Origin: Verrucomicrobiales bacterium | GTDB taxonomy: Bacteria; Verrucomicrobiota; Verrucomicrobiia; Verrucomicrobiales; Verrucomicrobiaceae | DNA length: 14,761 nucleotides | Reading direction: 5' to 3' | Assembly: GCA_003453085.1 (NCBI GenBank) | Contig: DMMK01000084.1 | Span: 1-14,761 of the forward strand | In this document: piece after piece, positions 6,135 through 13,890 of the stretch | Layout: each line of letters starts with the position of its first letter | Numbering within the stretch: position 1 is the stretch's first letter | Translations under genes and position numbers: made by a program | The notes under the pieces: model-generated | Database searches by the model: none | The model's input: only the letters and a program-made list of their open reading frames with translations | Told to the model about the DNA's origin: nothing

Positions 6135-8030
6135 TCACTCTCCTGCCTTCTGTTCTCCGAACATGCCCAGGGCTTCAAAGGGAAGGGTGAGGCCTTCTTT
6201 GAGGACATTGCCGCTGAGTTTCACGCTGCCTTTGGCCGCCTTGGCCGTGCCTTGAAAGAGGCCTTTGGCACCGCCGATCGGGCCTTCGGGAGAGACGCGG
6301 ATGTCATCCAGCGGGCCGCTGATTTCCATGTCGGTAAAGACATGGCTGAGCGGCAGGGTGATGCGGCCAACAATGCCACGCAGATTCGCCCGGGCGCGGC
6401 CTTCCACACGGCGCTTAACCAAATCCACCGTGCCGGTGGCGGTGACGGTGACGGCTTCGCTGCGGCCTTTGAAGGGGTCAATGGTGGCCACGCCTTTGTT
6501 CATGGAAAAAGTCACCTGAAATTCGCCCGCCCCAGCGCGACCACGATCTGGCAGCAGCTTGGGAAACAGAGCGTAGGTTTGTTCCAACAAAGGGATGTGA
6601 ACCACAGGAGCCTTGGTGAGGATGAGACTGCCGCTGCCGGTGGAGCGAACAGGATTGTTGCAGATGGCTCCTCGATAGTTCAGGGACAGGTCCGAGTCTT
6701 CCAGGCTGGCGCTGATTTTCCCCAGCCAAGGAGTCAGCCGCGCCAGCCGCAGGGATTGCAGGGAAACCTGAGAATCCGTGAGAATGCGCCCATCATAACT
6801 GGCATCCAGTTTGAAATGGCCATCCAAGAGTTGCCCCTTCAAATCATGGAAGTGCCATTGGCCGCTCTGGCGGGATACCTGGCCGGTGATGCCCTCAATC
6901 GCCAAGGGTTGATCCCGGACCGTGACGATGATGGAGGCGGGAGTGCGCAACTGCGCACTGGCTAGCGTCCAAACCGGCGGCTCTTGGCTGAGATCCAAAA
7001 CAAAACCCTTCACCAAAACATCCGGGAACGTTTTGACCGTTAGCGCAGCAGGAATCTGCCCCGCAAGAAGCGGGTAATTGCGGGCCAGTTCCAGGAGATC
7101 CGCAGGACCGCTGAGGCGGGAAAGGGTGAGAGTGCGTGCGCTTCCCAGGTAAGCAGCCTCAAATTCATCGCTGCGATTGGCACTGTCCGTGAGGGTGCCG
7201 CTCAGGCTCAGGGGTGTTTGCGACCAGCCTTCGCGGCTCATTTCGATCAGAGCACTGCCTTGAGTGAGCTTGAAGTCACCAGTCAGTCGCAGTCCATCTT
7301 GGGACACCTGCCCTTCCACGACGGCATCCTTCAATGGCACGCCACGCCAATCCACCTGCTGGCCCGTGCCCCGTAGATCGGCGCTCCAGATGACAGGGCG
7401 GTTTCTCAGGTCCACGGCAAACTCACCCGTGATCTGAAACGGCCCTGCAGCGGGGTTAAAACTGAGCGTCCTGAGCGTGGAGCGCAACGGCTGCCAGTCC
7501 GGCTGGAAAGGTGTCTTGTCACTGCTTTCAGCTTGGGTGGAAGAGGTGAGGATTTCGCCTTTCACATCCACAAGCAAAGCCCCCTGGCCCAGTTGCAGGC
7601 GCGCCACGTCCACCTGGCCTTCACGAACCACGGAATCAAGGCCGAAGGGCTCCAGGGTGATGGATCCCTGCTCGTCATTGAGAGTGAGCACCGCATCCTC
7701 CGCCAGCCAGCGGGTGATGGCAGTACCGGCTTTCCAGGACTGCCCCCATTCCACCTCCACATGCAGAGCGCTGATTTGCATTAGCGGAGGGTTGTTCCCA
7801 GAGGCTTCACTCAGCACAGCATCCTCCAGGGTGATGCCGCCCCAGAGGGACCAGGATTCACTCTTCGAGGTTAATGAGAGGCCACGGGCGGCCAAACTTT
7901 CCTTCACCTCCGCTTGTGCGCGGCTGACCAACCACTCACAGCCTGACCACAGCAGGACCGCCAACACCGCCACGGCGATGAGCAGGATGCGCAGTCTGCG
8001 AGCAAGGGATGAAGGTGAAGCCGAGGACAT
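6135..8030 (-). CDS. AsmA/TamB-like membrane-anchored protein
   Basis: A 631-residue protein with an N-terminal signal anchor (RRLRILLIAVAVLAVLLWSG, about 11-30) followed by about 600 residues rich in beta-strand patterns, with many short 'layer' phrases such as FQITGEFAVDLRN, LSLSGTLTD and VTATGTVDLVKRRVEGRA. The C-terminal FTDMEISGPLDDIRVSPEGP resembles the end of AsmA-type proteins (DUF3971/AsmA_2-like). Such proteins sit in the inner membrane and reach into the periplasm; AsmA and TamB relatives are linked to phospholipid transport and outer-membrane homeostasis. ATG 8030 has GGAG only two bases upstream, so the ribosome site is poor. It is alone on its strand: convergent with the TA relic and divergent from the GH25-like gene. 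The general class is fairly sure, the exact family less so. Confidence 0.72.
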   Translation of the reverse strand: MSSASPSSLARRLRILLIAVAVLAVLLWSGCEWLVSRAQAEVKESLAARGLSLTSKSESWSLWGGITLEDAVLSEASGNNPPLMQISALHVEVEWGQSWKAGTAITRWLAEDAVLTLNDEQGSITLEPFGLDSVVREGQVDVARLQLGQGALLVDVKGEILTSSTQAESSDKTPFQPDWQPLRSTLRTLSFNPAAGPFQITGEFAVDLRNRPVIWSADLRGTGQQVDWRGVPLKDAVVEGQVSQDGLRLTGDFKLTQGSALIEMSREGWSQTPLSLSGTLTDSANRSDEFEAAYLGSARTLTLSRLSGPADLLELARNYPLLAGQIPAALTVKTFPDVLVKGFVLDLSQEPPVWTLASAQLRTPASIIVTVRDQPLAIEGITGQVSRQSGQWHFHDLKGQLLDGHFKLDASYDGRILTDSQVSLQSLRLARLTPWLGKISASLEDSDLSLNYRGAICNNPVRSTGSGSLILTKAPVVHIPLLEQTYALFPKLLPDRGRAGAGEFQVTFSMNKGVATIDPFKGRSEAVTVTATGTVDLVKRRVEGRARANLRGIVGRITLPLSHVFTDMEISGPLDDIRVSPEGPIGGAKGLFQGTAKAAKGSVKLSGNVLKEGLTLPFEALGMFGEQKAGE

Positions 8031-8107
8031 AACTCCATAGAAACGAGTGCGGCTGGTTGGATACGCCTACCAATCTGCCTTCATGGCCGGGCGAAATGCC
8101 TGAGGCT

Positions 8108-8122
8108 TTGTGCAAAGCACAA
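8108..8122. repeat. Inverted repeat in the AsmA-like / GH25-like divergent region
   Basis: Perfect arms TTGTGC (8108-8113) and GCACAA (8117-8122) around AAA, in the 201-base space between the divergent genes at 8030 and 8232. An odd-length dyad of this size is typical of a dimeric regulator site, but no protein can be named. Apart from this and the hairpin at 8168-8195 I see no gene or strong promoter in the region. Confidence 0.4.
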
Positions 8123-8167
8123 TTTCTCTCGTTAATCCTGCCAGTTTCCTGTAAACCGAATGAACCA

Positions 8168-8195
8168 CTGAGGCTGGCGCTCAGGCTCCTTTTTT
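8168..8195 (+). terminator. Terminator-like hairpin with T-run upstream of the GH25-like gene
   Basis: CTGAG (8168-8172) pairs with CTCAG (8180-8184) across a 7-base loop, and a run of six T (8190-8195) follows after five bases. On the plus strand this resembles a weak intrinsic terminator. No plus-strand gene ends just before it, so it may attenuate a leader of the 8232 gene or end stray transcription from the TA relic. The stem is short, so confidence is low. Confidence 0.25.
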
Positions 8196-8231
8196 GACCC
8201 AGCCGCAGCCTTCTCTTCGATATCTTTTCCG

Positions 8232-9113
8232 ATGAAACGTCTCTCCTTGCTGCCTTTGATTTTGATACTGGCCCACTGCACTTCGCCTCAGCCGGGAAGC
8301 ACCGCCACCAGCCTGCCGCCCACTACGCGGGGCCTGCCGCAGATCGTTAATGTCTCCGCCTACGACCCAAAGGAGCGCCAGCGCGAGGGTCGCAGTTACT
8401 CGGAGAACGACGTTTCCGCTCTGCGCGCCAATGGAGCCAGCGGCCTCATCGCCCGAGCTGGCAAAGGCGGCAATCTGGACACCAAGTGCGCCAACTTTCT
8501 GGCGTCTGCCGATCGCCAGGGGATGCTGGTGGGCGTTTACTATCGACTGCAAACCCACGTGGATGCCGTGGCCCAAGCGGACCAGTTTGTGGCCCGCGCC
8601 CAGTCCCTGGCGCGCAGTCGTTCCTGGAATGCCTCCTCGCTCCTGCTGTGCGGTGACTTCGATGCGAACTCCCGCCTTTCCGACATCCTGCGCTTCATGG
8701 ACCGGGTGGAAGCCCGCACCGGCGTTGTGCCTGTGGCCTACCTGGAAAACAGTGCGCATTTGAAAATCCTCCTGGGCAATGCCGATGCGGCCACCAAGGC
8801 CAAACTCCGCCGCATGCCCTACTGGCTGGCGCTTTACTCCCACGAAAGCGGCGCTGGCCCGCAATTCCCTGCTCCCGGCAATCCCAAGGGCCTCGTGAAC
8901 CAATACCGCGTGTGGTCTGACTGGACGCTGTGGCAATACGGCGGGGTGGACTGGGAAGGTGGCCGTTCCCGCCCCAAGGTTTACAATCATGGCCCATGGC
9001 GTTTCAGTCCTTACTTTGGCAACCTGGACCGCCCGGTGGAGCGCAACGTCTTCAATGGCTCCCCTGCCGCCCTGCAAAGCTTCTGGCAGCGCCACGGCCT
9101 GCCGCTGAAGTAG
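8232..9113 (+). CDS. GH25-lysozyme-like exported protein with substituted catalytic sites
   Basis: A 293-residue exported protein. The signal MKRLSLLPLILILAHC ends at Cys16 but has His before the Cys, so lipidation is doubtful. The mature part follows the GH25 (Chalaropsis-type lysozyme) order: NVSAY (40-44) where the family has D-[VI]-S-x-[WY]; GLIARAG (71-77); GMLVGVYYRL (97-106); LLLCGDFDANS (137-147) where the family usually has D-x-E; VPVAYLEN (166-173); PYWLALY (196-202); and WTLWQYGGVDWEGG (231-244). GH25 enzymes cleave the MurNAc-GlcNAc bond of peptidoglycan. Here the first Asp appears as Asn40 and the expected Glu as Asp144, so activity may be altered or lost; it could be a binding protein. 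The ATG is fixed by the signal peptide. The fold assignment is from motif order by eye. Confidence 0.65.
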   Translation: MKRLSLLPLILILAHCTSPQPGSTATSLPPTTRGLPQIVNVSAYDPKERQREGRSYSENDVSALRANGASGLIARAGKGGNLDTKCANFLASADRQGMLVGVYYRLQTHVDAVAQADQFVARAQSLARSRSWNASSLLLCGDFDANSRLSDILRFMDRVEARTGVVPVAYLENSAHLKILLGNADAATKAKLRRMPYWLALYSHESGAGPQFPAPGNPKGLVNQYRVWSDWTLWQYGGVDWEGGRSRPKVYNHGPWRFSPYFGNLDRPVERNVFNGSPAALQSFWQRHGLPLK

Positions 9114-9182
9114 GACGAGAAGAAGCAGAGACTGAGACACTTTGAGCCTGAAGTGGCGTTTCTTCCGTGTATAGATAACACC

Positions 9183-9791
9183 ATGATGCGCTTTCTCCCC
9201 TCCTACCTGAAATCAGCGGTCACGATGCGTGCTTGGGCAGTCCTAGGAGTCACCGGAGCGCTGGCAAGTTGTGGCAGCCCCAAGGAGGAAACCACACCAC
9301 CCGAGGAACCCGCCATCGCTGCGGCGCCTGCGCCCAAAGTGAGCATGGCCGAATGGTCCCTGCTGGAGATGTCTTTTGATGAAGCCAAAGCCCTGAGCCC
9401 CCAGCATGCAGAGGTGGGCCAATACCGGGTGGCGGGAGACAGCGTGGAAGTACTGAAAAAGGACGATGAAGGTAAGGCATTGAAAGTGAAGGCCAAGGGA
9501 CACGTCTTTGTCGAAATCAACCTCCCAGACCGTGCCACGGCCCTGTGCGACGAGGCGACGATCAGCGTGGATGAAGCCATGCTCTACGGAGGCCCCATCA
9601 TGATGCAGAGCAGCCGGGTGGCCAAGTCCAGTTCCGAATCCACCGCCTTCCGCATCACGGATCACCTGCGGGTCCAGGGCCGGTTTGAAATGATCAAACC
9701 CGAGGACCTGATGCAAACCATCCTGGCCTCCACGGATGCTATGCCCATGACGGCACCTGCCGAAGCTCCGAAACCGACGGCAAGCCGCTAA
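9183..9791 (+). CDS. Small hypothetical lipoprotein
   Basis: A 202-residue protein of no family I recognise. Its N-terminus carries a lipobox LASC with Cys30 (GALASCGSP) if counted from ATG 9183. In-frame ATGs at 9186 and 9225 are alternatives, the last giving the short signal MRAWAVLGVTGALASC. No Shine-Dalgarno helps to choose. A GTG at 9153 is in frame but would put extra residues before the signal. Position +2 is Gly, favouring the outer membrane by the E. coli rule. An acidic Pro/Glu/Ala linker (PKEETTPPEEP) follows, then a mixed alpha/beta domain of about 130 residues with one Cys and a low-complexity Pro/Ala tail. It follows the GH25-like gene by 69 bases and converges on hflX 27 bases away. 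Confidence 0.75.
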   Translation: MMRFLPSYLKSAVTMRAWAVLGVTGALASCGSPKEETTPPEEPAIAAAPAPKVSMAEWSLLEMSFDEAKALSPQHAEVGQYRVAGDSVEVLKKDDEGKALKVKAKGHVFVEINLPDRATALCDEATISVDEAMLYGGPIMMQSSRVAKSSSESTAFRITDHLRVQGRFEMIKPEDLMQTILASTDAMPMTAPAEAPKPTASR

Positions 9792-9818
9792 CCTCAAAGG
9801 GTCACTAACACCCTCGAC

Positions 9819-11135
9819 TCATTTTTTGGCGCTCTTCTTTTTCTTCGCCACAAATTCGGTGAAGCGGGATTCGAAGCGTTTGGGAACCACACATTGGATG
9901 TCTGCCACCCCACGATCATAGGATTCTGCGAGGACTTTGCCCTCCTGATGAGCCAGGGCCACAAGGTCCATGCGGTCCAGCGGAATGCTGAGATCCAGCC
10001 GCACCACGCGATCAATGAGCATGTCATGGATGCGGTGGAAGAGGTCTTCTAGCCCCTGGCCTGTCTTTACAGAGATGAAGATCCCTTCCGGGAACTGGCG
10101 GCGCAGCTCCATCTGGCGGCTGTCATCGGCGAGGTCCACCTTGTTCAGCGCCAGGACCACGCGTTTGTCTCCCGCTCCCAGCTCCGCCAGCACCTCGGTG
10201 GTGGTTTGATAAAAGCTGTAAGCATGAGGGGAACTGGCATCCACCACGTGAATGAGGAAATCCGCCAGCACAGCCTCTTCCAAGGTGGCCCGGAAGCTCT
10301 GCACGAGATCGTGCGGGAGATTGCGGACAAAACCCACCGTATCGGTGACCAGCATGGCCTGCCCATCGGGCAATTCCATCCGGCGGGTGGTGGTGTCCAG
10401 CGTGGCGAAAAGCTTGTTCTCCACGTAGGCGTCAGCATCTGTCAGCTTATTGAGCAGGGACGATTTCCCAGCATTGGTATAACCAACGATGGCGGCATGC
10501 GGCAGCGGTACGCGGCTGCGTTCCTTGCGCATGGTGTCGCGCTGCTTCTTCACTTCCTCCAGCTCAGCCTTCACACGGTCGAGCTTTTTGTAGGCCATGC
10601 GGCGGTCCACCTCCAACTGGGTTTCACCTTCACCACGGGCCGCCCCGGCACCGCCCACGCCACCGCCTGCCCCACCGCCCTGACGGTCAAGGTGAGCCCA
10701 CATGCGGGTGAGGCGTGGAATGGAGTATTCCATGCGGGCCAGCTCCACCTGGAGGCGGGCCTCGCGGGTCTTCGCTCGCATGTTGAAGATGTCCAGAATG
10801 ACTTCGTGACGGTCAATGACGCAGAGCTTGGACTCGCTTTCCCAGGCACGTTGCTGACCGGGAGAAAACTCATTGTCGAAGACAATGCACTCCGCCCCGG
10901 CATTGCGGGCGGCTTCCATCAGCTCCTGCGCCTTGCCTTTGCCGATGAGGTGGCGGGCCGTTATTTCGCGGGCAAAAACCAATTCACTCCCCACCACTTC
11001 GATCCCCAGCGTTCTCACCAGTTCATTCAATTCCTCCAGCAGATCCGCAGATTCCTGGGCCTTCCGACGGTCAAAATAAGCACCCACCAGAAACGCACGG
11101 TCCACGTTCTGTGGCTTTTCACGAATATCAAACAT
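9819..11135 (-). CDS. hflX: GTPase HflX (ribosome-associated)
   Basis: Full-length HflX, 438 aa. In order: N-terminal HflX domain (about 10-150) with the family phrase [14 protein letters not shown] (86-99); Gly-rich loop [14 protein letters not shown] (151-164); signature GEGETQLE (168-175); basic coiled helix (about 176-207); G1 P-loop GYTNAGKS (218-225); G3 DTVGF (265-269); G4 NKVD (331-334); G5-like SVK (355-357); and a Lys-rich tail. HflX binds the 50S subunit and helps split stalled or hibernating ribosomes, notably under heat stress. All nucleotide-binding motifs are intact. It is transcribed alone here; in many Proteobacteria it follows hfq, which is absent. Its promoter at 11142-11169 seems to start transcription at the ATG itself. 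Confidence 0.97.
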   Translation of the reverse strand: MFDIREKPQNVDRAFLVGAYFDRRKAQESADLLEELNELVRTLGIEVVGSELVFAREITARHLIGKGKAQELMEAARNAGAECIVFDNEFSPGQQRAWESESKLCVIDRHEVILDIFNMRAKTREARLQVELARMEYSIPRLTRMWAHLDRQGGGAGGGVGGAGAARGEGETQLEVDRRMAYKKLDRVKAELEEVKKQRDTMRKERSRVPLPHAAIVGYTNAGKSSLLNKLTDADAYVENKLFATLDTTTRRMELPDGQAMLVTDTVGFVRNLPHDLVQSFRATLEEAVLADFLIHVVDASSPHAYSFYQTTTEVLAELGAGDKRVVLALNKVDLADDSRQMELRRQFPEGIFISVKTGQGLEDLFHRIHDMLIDRVVRLDLSIPLDRMDLVALAHQEGKVLAESYDRGVADIQCVVPKRFESRFTEFVAKKKKSAKK

Positions 11136-11141
11136 CGGTCA

Positions 11142-11169
11142 CTTATAGCGAGGCAGGGCCTCTTGCCAA
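11142..11169 (-). promoter_or_regulatory. hflX promoter (sigma-70 type), predicted leaderless start
   Basis: Read on the minus strand, TTGGCA (11169-11164; 5 of 6 to TTGACA) and TATAAG (11147-11142; 5 of 6 to TATAAT) are 16 bases apart. Only six bases separate the -10 from the hflX ATG at 11135, so the transcript would begin at or next to the start codon. A perfect dyad GAGGC-AGG-GCCTC (11150-11162) fills most of the spacer and could bind a regulator. Assignments are by eye. Confidence 0.5.
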
Positions 11170-11216
11170 GCACCGCCAGTTGCTCCGGTGCGTATTCCGT
11201 GGCAAAGACCCGCATC

Positions 11217-11732
11217 ATGATCCGCCGTCTTTTCGCCTGCCTCTGTCTTTTCACCCTCGCCGCCTGCGGGCCGGTGGACCGTGAGGGCGTGCGGCTGGAC
11301 CACTACGAAACGGAATCTACGGAGGCCCTGGTGCGCGAAATCATCCGCACCCTGCCCGACACAAATCCCGGCGTGCCGAAGAGCTACTCCATCGCCCTGG
11401 GTGAGATCGTGGCGAACCGCGACTACACTCCAGCCAGCGTTCCCTTCCTCAAGCGCTTCGATGACCTCAAGCTGCGCCTCATCAGCGCCAGTGTGCTGAC
11501 CACGGCCCAACCGGACAACATGATTGTGGATCCGGATCAGCGCATCGCTGTCTATGTTATCCAGGTTCGGCTGATGAAAGCCCTGACTGCCGATACCTGG
11601 GAATATGAAGCCGGCTGGTCCTACAAGAAGGATTTCCAGCGCAAAAAGTGGCTGGTGAAGCAGGTAGATGGCAAAAATGTCATCACCGATCTGGGCGTAC
11701 TGGATGGCAACTGGAAGTCCCCAGCGAACTGA
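11217..11732 (+). CDS. Small hypothetical lipoprotein
   Basis: A 171-residue protein starting [20 protein letters not shown], a clear lipoprotein signal with lipobox LAAC and Cys17; +2 is Gly. The mature part has an early helical segment (about 30-45, [15 protein letters not shown]), a middle segment on handling or binding that I cannot identify, and a C-terminal beta-rich stretch with several aromatic residues ([14 protein letters not shown]) ending [10 protein letters not shown]. The frame is open far upstream, from 10206 across hflX on the other strand; that part is an antisense shadow, and ATG 11217 is fixed by the signal peptide. It is divergent from hflX with 81 bases between, and precedes the hydrolase gene by 81 bases. 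Function unknown. Confidence 0.8.
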   Translation: MIRRLFACLCLFTLAACGPVDREGVRLDHYETESTEALVREIIRTLPDTNPGVPKSYSIALGEIVANRDYTPASVPFLKRFDDLKLRLISASVLTTAQPDNMIVDPDQRIAVYVIQVRLMKALTADTWEYEAGWSYKKDFQRKKWLVKQVDGKNVITDLGVLDGNWKSPAN

Positions 11733-11765
11733 CCCAGCTCCCCGCATGGTGGTGTTTGCGCAGAA

Positions 11766-11789
11766 GAAACGGTGCCTCCCTGCCGTTTC
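11766..11789. repeat. Inverted repeat between lipoprotein and hydrolase genes
   Basis: Arms GAAACGG (11766-11772) and CCGTTTC (11783-11789) are perfect complements with a 10-base loop; two further G-U pairs could lengthen the RNA stem. It lies 25 bases before the ATG of the hydrolase gene, with no T-run after it. It could be a leader hairpin or a weak terminator for the lipoprotein gene. Confidence 0.35.
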
Positions 11790-11813
11790 CTGAGACGCCA
11801 ATCCCACCTGACC

Positions 11814-12800
11814 ATGCGCCCTACCATCCTCACCTTCTGTGCTCTCGGCCTCCTTGGCGGAGCGCTTTTCGCAGCAGAAACACCTGCCAAACCGCAAGCA
11901 GCCCAGCCTGCCAAGCCCAAGGCCCCGCCGATGCCCACGCCGACCTTGGCGAATGTGGCCTATGGCACACATGAGCGGCAGGTGCTAGATTTCTGGAAAG
12001 CTGAATCCTCCCAGCCCACCCCGCTGCTGTTCTTCATCCACGGCGGCGGCTGGATGGCCGGGGACAAGGGCCGCGTGGCGAACATCGAGAAGTATCTCGC
12101 CGCCGGCATCTCCGTCGTCTCCATCAACTACCGCTACGTGTCCCAAGCACACGCCGCAGGCATCAAGCCCCCGGTGAAAGCGCCGCTGGAAGATGCTGCC
12201 CGCGCTCTGCAATTTGTCCGCAACAAGGCGGGCGAGTGGAACATTGACAAGGCCCGCATCGGCGCATCCGGCGGTTCCGCCGGGGCCTGCTCCAGCCTGT
12301 GGCTGGCCTTTCACAACGATCTGGCAGTTCCCCAAAGCAGCGACCCCATCGCCCGTGAATCCACCCGCCTGTGGTGTGCCGCCGTCATGGGTGCCCAGAC
12401 CACACTGGACCCGCAGCAGATGAAGGAGTGGACGCCCAACAGCCGCTACGGCGGCCACGCCTTTGGCTTCATCTCTCCCGATCCTAAAAAGCGCGACACC
12501 CAGTTTGCCGAGTTCCTGGCGGGGCGGGAAGGCATCCTGCCCTGGATCCAGGAGTATTCGCCCTATGCCAACGTCACGGCAGATGACTGCCCGATTTACC
12601 TCTACTACAGCGCCCCGCCCGCCCTGGGCCAGGAGCAGAAGGACCCAACCCACTCTGCGAACTTCGGTGTGAAGCTGGAGGAAAAGCTGAAGAGCGTGGG
12701 GGTGCCCTGTGAGCTCGTTTACCCTGGTGCCACCGAGGTGAAACATCTGCAGCCCCACGAATACCTCATCGCGCGGCTGAAGGCCCCTGCGGCCAAGTGA
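11814..12800 (+). CDS. Secreted alpha/beta hydrolase (HSL/BD-FAE-like esterase)
   Basis: A 328-residue exported hydrolase. The signal peptide (MRPTILTFCALGLLGGALFA) probably ends at AAE near residue 21, followed by a Pro/Ala/Lys linker to about 43. The catalytic domain has the oxyanion motif HGGG (76-79) and SINYRYVS (103-110), then the nucleophile elbow GASGGSAG (150-157) with Ser152 in G-x-S-x-G. The catalytic His is probably His311 or His315 near the C-terminus. The acid usually found after a 'hGd.D' strand is not evident: that place reads DDCPIYLYYSAPP. The family cleaves carboxylic esters, often acetyl or feruloyl groups on polysaccharide; the true substrate is unknown. ATG 11814 is fixed by the signal peptide. 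It follows the lipoprotein gene on the same strand. Confidence 0.85.
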   Translation: MRPTILTFCALGLLGGALFAAETPAKPQAAQPAKPKAPPMPTPTLANVAYGTHERQVLDFWKAESSQPTPLLFFIHGGGWMAGDKGRVANIEKYLAAGISVVSINYRYVSQAHAAGIKPPVKAPLEDAARALQFVRNKAGEWNIDKARIGASGGSAGACSSLWLAFHNDLAVPQSSDPIARESTRLWCAAVMGAQTTLDPQQMKEWTPNSRYGGHAFGFISPDPKKRDTQFAEFLAGREGILPWIQEYSPYANVTADDCPIYLYYSAPPALGQEQKDPTHSANFGVKLEEKLKSVGVPCELVYPGATEVKHLQPHEYLIARLKAPAAK

Positions 12801-12816
12801 GGTTTGGCGAGGGAGC

Positions 12817-12848
12817 GCGTTCATTTTTCGGCTGGTCAAAATGAACGC
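12817..12848. repeat. Long inverted repeat (11-bp stem) after the hydrolase gene
   Basis: GCGTTCATTTT (12817-12827) and AAAATGAACGC (12838-12848) are perfect complements with a 10-base loop, and with a two-base bulge GAGCG pairing extends further out. It begins 16 bases after the hydrolase stop and lies before the 12896 gene. It lacks a T-run after the stem, so it is not a classic terminator, but its place suggests transcript ending or 3'-end protection. It may equally be an operator. Confidence 0.5.
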
Positions 12849-12895
12849 TCCTGCCTAGAAAAGGGACTGTCATGGCTAGCAGCCCCCCTTTTCCC

Positions 12896-13837
12896 ATGAA
12901 AAACATCGTCGTCCCCATTCTCGGTGCCATCAGCATCATCTCCACCGGTGCGGTGGCCTGGCTCCTGGCCACGCCGCCATCGGTGGACCCACGGGCAGGC
13001 AAACTGGAGTCTGAACTTCAGGAGGCCCGCCAGACCATCGCCAAACTGAAGGCGGAACTGGCCCGCAAACCGGCGGCGGAAACCGTAGCTGCCGCCTCAT
13101 CCGCGCCCACGTCCAGCGATCCGATTGCGCCAACGGCCCCTGTGATGCCTAACACCCTCAACATGAAGGAGAGGCTGTCCAGCCCGGCCATGCGCCAGAT
13201 GATCGACAGCCAACAGGCAGCCCAGGTGGAGCTAGGCTACGGCAAGCTGTTTGAAATCCTGCGGCTGAGTCCCGAGGACAAGGAAAACTTCAAGAAGCTG
13301 CTGATCGCCCGCCAGAAGATGCAGACGGATCTGAGCCTGCAGATGATGGATCCAAACCTGACCCCGGAAAGGCGGCAGCAAATCTCCGACGAAGCCAAAA
13401 AGCAGGCGGCCGTTTATGAAGCGAGCATCAAGGATTTCCTGAATGAAGCCCAGGACTTCGAGACCTTCCAAGAATGGGACAACACGCAGCCTGAGCGCAC
13501 CGCCTTCGACACCATGGGCCGCAACCTTTTTGCCGCCTCGGCCGAGCCGCTCTCCGGCTCCCAAGAGCAGCAATTGCTGAGCCTCATGGCCGAAGTGCGC
13601 CGCAGCCCCGACTCCATCGGCGGCCTGAACGACCAGACGGGCGGTGACCCCTCGAAGGTGAACGACCAAGTCATCCAGCGGCAGATGGAGCAGCTGGATA
13701 CAAACCACCGGATCATCACCGAGCGGGCAGGAAGCTTCATGACCGAGACCCAGCGGCAGACCCTGAAAACCTATCTGGACCAGATGAAGGCCATCACCAA
13801 AAACGGCATGGAAATGTTCCGCAGCGCAAATAAATAG
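12896..13837 (+). CDS. Membrane-anchored helical protein with LTxxQ-like motifs, function unknown
   Basis: A 313-residue protein. A signal anchor (KNIVVPILGAISIISTGAVAWLLA, about 2-25) is followed by a coiled-coil (about 36-58), a Pro/Ala/Thr linker (about 60-87), and a long helical domain. That domain contains several short phrases of LTxxQ type: LSPED (124-128), LTPER (155-159), LSGSQ (219-223) and MTETQ (282-286), each followed by leucine-rich helix. This recalls Spy/CpxP periplasmic chaperones and metal-sensor proteins, but I do not claim that family. ATG 12896 is preferred over 12872 because it places the basic residue and TM at the very start; the longer form adds MASSPPFP. No catalytic motif is seen. 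It stands alone between the hairpin and the next secreted protein. Confidence 0.8.
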   Translation: MKNIVVPILGAISIISTGAVAWLLATPPSVDPRAGKLESELQEARQTIAKLKAELARKPAAETVAAASSAPTSSDPIAPTAPVMPNTLNMKERLSSPAMRQMIDSQQAAQVELGYGKLFEILRLSPEDKENFKKLLIARQKMQTDLSLQMMDPNLTPERRQQISDEAKKQAAVYEASIKDFLNEAQDFETFQEWDNTQPERTAFDTMGRNLFAASAEPLSGSQEQQLLSLMAEVRRSPDSIGGLNDQTGGDPSKVNDQVIQRQMEQLDTNHRIITERAGSFMTETQRQTLKTYLDQMKAITKNGMEMFRSANK

Positions 13838-13890
13838 AGCCCCCTTCCGAAAAACTGGCGCAATACCCGAAATGCCCTTAAAGCTGCCGG

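Noticed and set aside
6252..6965. 237-codon plus-strand frame inside the AsmA-like gene
   Set aside because: No domain or signal, composition of a shadow frame; the minus-strand gene has a membrane anchor and family-like ending.
8181..9140. 319-codon minus-strand frame opposite the GH25-like gene
   Set aside because: No recognisable motif; the plus frame has a signal peptide and GH25-ordered motifs.
9798..9827. Possible terminator between the 9183 gene and hflX (AGGGT / ACCCT, then T-run)
   Set aside because: A 5-bp stem with the T-run seven bases away; the T-run is the reverse of the hflX Lys codons, so it is explained by coding.
10206..11216. Long upstream plus-strand extension of the lipoprotein frame, opposite hflX
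   Set aside because: hflX on the other strand is certain, and the lipoprotein signal peptide fixes the start at 11217.
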